Shown here one piece after another: positions 55,222 to 64,000 of a DNA stretch of 64,000 nucleotides. Source of the DNA: Paragordius varius (lineage: Eukaryota; Nematomorpha); NCBI GenBank assembly GCA_964247055.1, contig OZ176050.1, positions 5,394,001 to 5,458,000 of the forward strand, given 5' to 3'. Positions within the stretch are counted from its first letter, which is position 1. Each line of letters opens with the position of its first letter. Under the pieces are notes generated by a model. That model made no database searches. It had not been told where the DNA came from and saw only the letters and a program-made list of their open reading frames with translations. The translations under genes were made by a program, and so were the position numbers.

Positions 55222-55369
55222 CTCAAATTTTTGATTAAAATAAACTACTTGAAAAACAAATTACACTGCGTGGGTACAGAAAAATAACCTTATACATATC
55301 CAAAAATTATAAAAATCCAAACAATATTAAAAAAAATTTCTATCGAGCTCCGAAAGACCCAAATTTTCT

Positions 55370-55835
55370 CGCTCTTTGAAAATGGTGTTAAACCCAAAAA
55401 TGCCCAATTATATATGTTTTGTTATCAAACAAAAAATTTATCCTTTTCAATTTAATTTTTAGAAAAATTCTTTTAAAGCGTACTTCACACTTTTTTTGAT
55501 ATAAACGGGGTAAAAACGCTTTACGCTAGAAAAAACTTTATCTAGATAAAGTGATGTTGAACATTCTCAAAACCTCAGAATGTTAAATTATTCATTCGTC
55601 TGTTAAACAAAAATTGTGTATTTTACATAAGTTTTCCAAAAAACAAACGAACATTTAAATTTAACTGAAGCGTTAGATATGTTTAACATCATCGAACAGT
55701 TGAAAACAATGTTCATCGCGTCTTAAAATGGTATGAAGTACGCTTCATCAAAAAATATTATTTGTTGATATTAAAATTTAGCATATAAAAAATCGCGAAT
55801 CTCCGCATTTTTCCGTTTATTTTACCAAGGATCAA
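55370..55835. repeat. Foldback repeat, copy 2
   Basis: The inner right-arm sequence TTAAAATTTAGCATATAAAA followed by TCGCGAATCTCCGCATTTTT (about 55775-55820) matches the arm of the copy at 51455-52025. The left arm near 55380-55440 is more diverged. Confidence 0.5.
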
Positions 55836-56129
55836 TTTTAGAAGAGCAAAAACATTTGCCACTTTCGTAGCAATATTAAAATTAAAATTTTTTGAAAATG
55901 TTTTGCTTGTTAGATAATATATTTTTGTGATATTATTTAAAAGCCCTTATGCACCTGAAATTTCAAATGCGTAAATTTTTACATTTTCATTAAAACAAAA
56001 ACCTAGAATCCTGATACATGTTCCTATCAGAATACATGTAATTTTTCAATATATTTTTTATACTCCACGATTTTGGACGCAGTACCATGGATATAAAATA
56101 AAGAAATTAGTTAAGTTATTACTCTATTA

Positions 56130-56885
56130 CTTTTTAAGGCTATATATCCCGGAGCGATTTGATATATAAATATCAGAAAAAGTATTTAAAGTATTAAAGC
56201 AATTAATTTTAGGCGCATTACACAATTTTTTAAAAAAAATAAAATTGCAAAAAAAACCTCTTCAAACTTTTTCCCGCTATTTTTTTCTATCAATTATTTT
56301 TAAATCACTGATGCAGGCAAATAAATGTATATTATGGCTGAAAAATGTATTTTGATTTAATATCAGCTGAATGATTTAATAGTGTTTTAAAGCTTAAAAT
56401 TTTAAACTCTAGAAGTCACTGATATATAAAATTATGTTTGTTATTTAACACTTGGATCCAACACTCATTTAAGTCCTTCGAATCAAATTGGGGTAGTTGG
56501 ATACCCCAGGCCTGTTTAAAATTAAATACTTTAAAAAGTATGGAAGGAATCGAAACCATGGCAAAATTTTGCACATATATAACATTAATAAATCTAAATA
56601 TATAAAAAATTTTATTTAAAATTATTTAATATCACATATTTTAAGTTAAAACCGAAAGGTAAAAATTTCATCAACGTGACATGTCTCAAGTAGTAAAATT
56701 AAAAAATAATTCAAAATAAACTGCTTTTTCTATTAATATCAATGTTAGATGTAATTTATATTAAAAATTGGCTTTAGTTTTACACTTAAAATTAAATGAA
56801 GACGATATTTTGCAAAAATTTTGTAAAAATGGCGGCGAAGTAGTTTGAGATGGAAGTTTTTTTCAAAACAAAATTTTATCAAGAT
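56130..56885 (-). repeat. Unclassified dispersed repeat, inverted copy
   Basis: The reverse complement follows 49260-50041 block by block: CTCAAACTACTTCGCCGCC near 56850, TTACATCTAACATTGATATT, TTCCATACTTTTTAAAGTAT, hairpin 56490-56507, AAATGTATATTATGG near 56330. Divergence is visible throughout. Confidence 0.65.
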
Positions 56886-56964
56886 ATTTATCAGGATAGA
56901 AGCATAAACTAAAATTAAGACCGTTTCCTTCAGTAGCTGTTTAAAAATCTTATAAAATAAGTCT

Positions 56965-56982
56965 GGGGTATTGAGATACCCC
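56965..56982. other. Hairpin of the dispersed repeat with a different loop
   Basis: GGGGTAT-TGAG-ATACCCC: same 7-bp stem as at 49619 but with loop TGAG instead of CCAA, followed by CATTTGAATCGAAG. Confidence 0.75.
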
Positions 56983-57288
56983 CATTTGAATCGAAGTGTT
57001 AAATTTTAAATAAAATATCTTTCAAAACTGTAGTTTATTTATAAAATTGACCTGATACAAAACTACCCCAAAGGTAAACTGGGAGAAAAAAGTGAAAAGG
57101 TAATGAAATGTTAAAACTAGACTCAATATAAAGGCTTTTTTGATTTTGAATTTGTAAAAGGTAACTACTCATTTTGGTATCCGATATGAAAATTGAATTG
57201 AAGCGCAATCCTTATGTTTTTTTATGGATGCATTATGATATGATGTTTACCAGATGTAATTTATCGATTTATTTGATATAAACTGGAT

Positions 57289-64000
<6,712 letters not shown>

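Overview
The window comes from an AT-rich animal genome. It carries spliceosomal introns, AATAAA polyadenylation signals, metazoan-type gene families (a long ABCC/MRP transporter, an ABTB2/ABTB3-type ankyrin-BTB protein, DDX18/Has1 helicase, ribosomal protein eS12) and metazoan transposons (hAT with a BED finger, mariner, RTE-type LINE). Genes are strongly diverged. Several introns are only 21-28 nt long, which among animals recalls dicyemids, but the species cannot be fixed from sequence alone.

Layout: (1) 0.7-1.6 kb, the last three exons of a DDX18/Has1 DEAD-box RNA helicase (+). (2) 3.1-4.3 kb, an intronless BTB-domain gene with a Pro/Ala-rich middle and Lys-rich tail (-). (3) 4.3-12.2 kb, decayed repeats: a GC-rich unclassified island, a dead LINE carrying a 208-bp tandem duplication that looks perfect, and a dead mariner. 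(4) 12.2-32.0 kb, a complete 32-exon MRP1-type ABC transporter (+), about 2151 aa with frame kept through every junction I traced, enlarged by long low-complexity insertions and hosting two transposons in its introns. (5) 32.6-41.9 kb, a foldback element, two related hAT copies, a third hAT and a ~310-bp satellite array. (6) 44.0-44.5 kb, ribosomal protein eS12 (-) with three ultrashort introns. (7) 44.7-49.2 kb, two non-LTR retrotransposons, one rearranged by an internal inversion typical of twin priming. (8) 49.2-57 kb, unclassified dispersed and foldback repeats. (9) 57.3 kb to the right edge, an ABTB2/ABTB3-like gene (+), cut by the window end.

The genes are unrelated in function (ribosome biogenesis, translation, export transport, BTB adaptors) and look like independent loci set in transposon-derived DNA. 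The most notable features are the ultrashort introns in four different genes, minimal 3' ends with the polyadenylation signal 3-9 nt after the stop codon, and an MRP whose first nucleotide-binding domain is split by two insertions and has Asn in place of the switch histidine.
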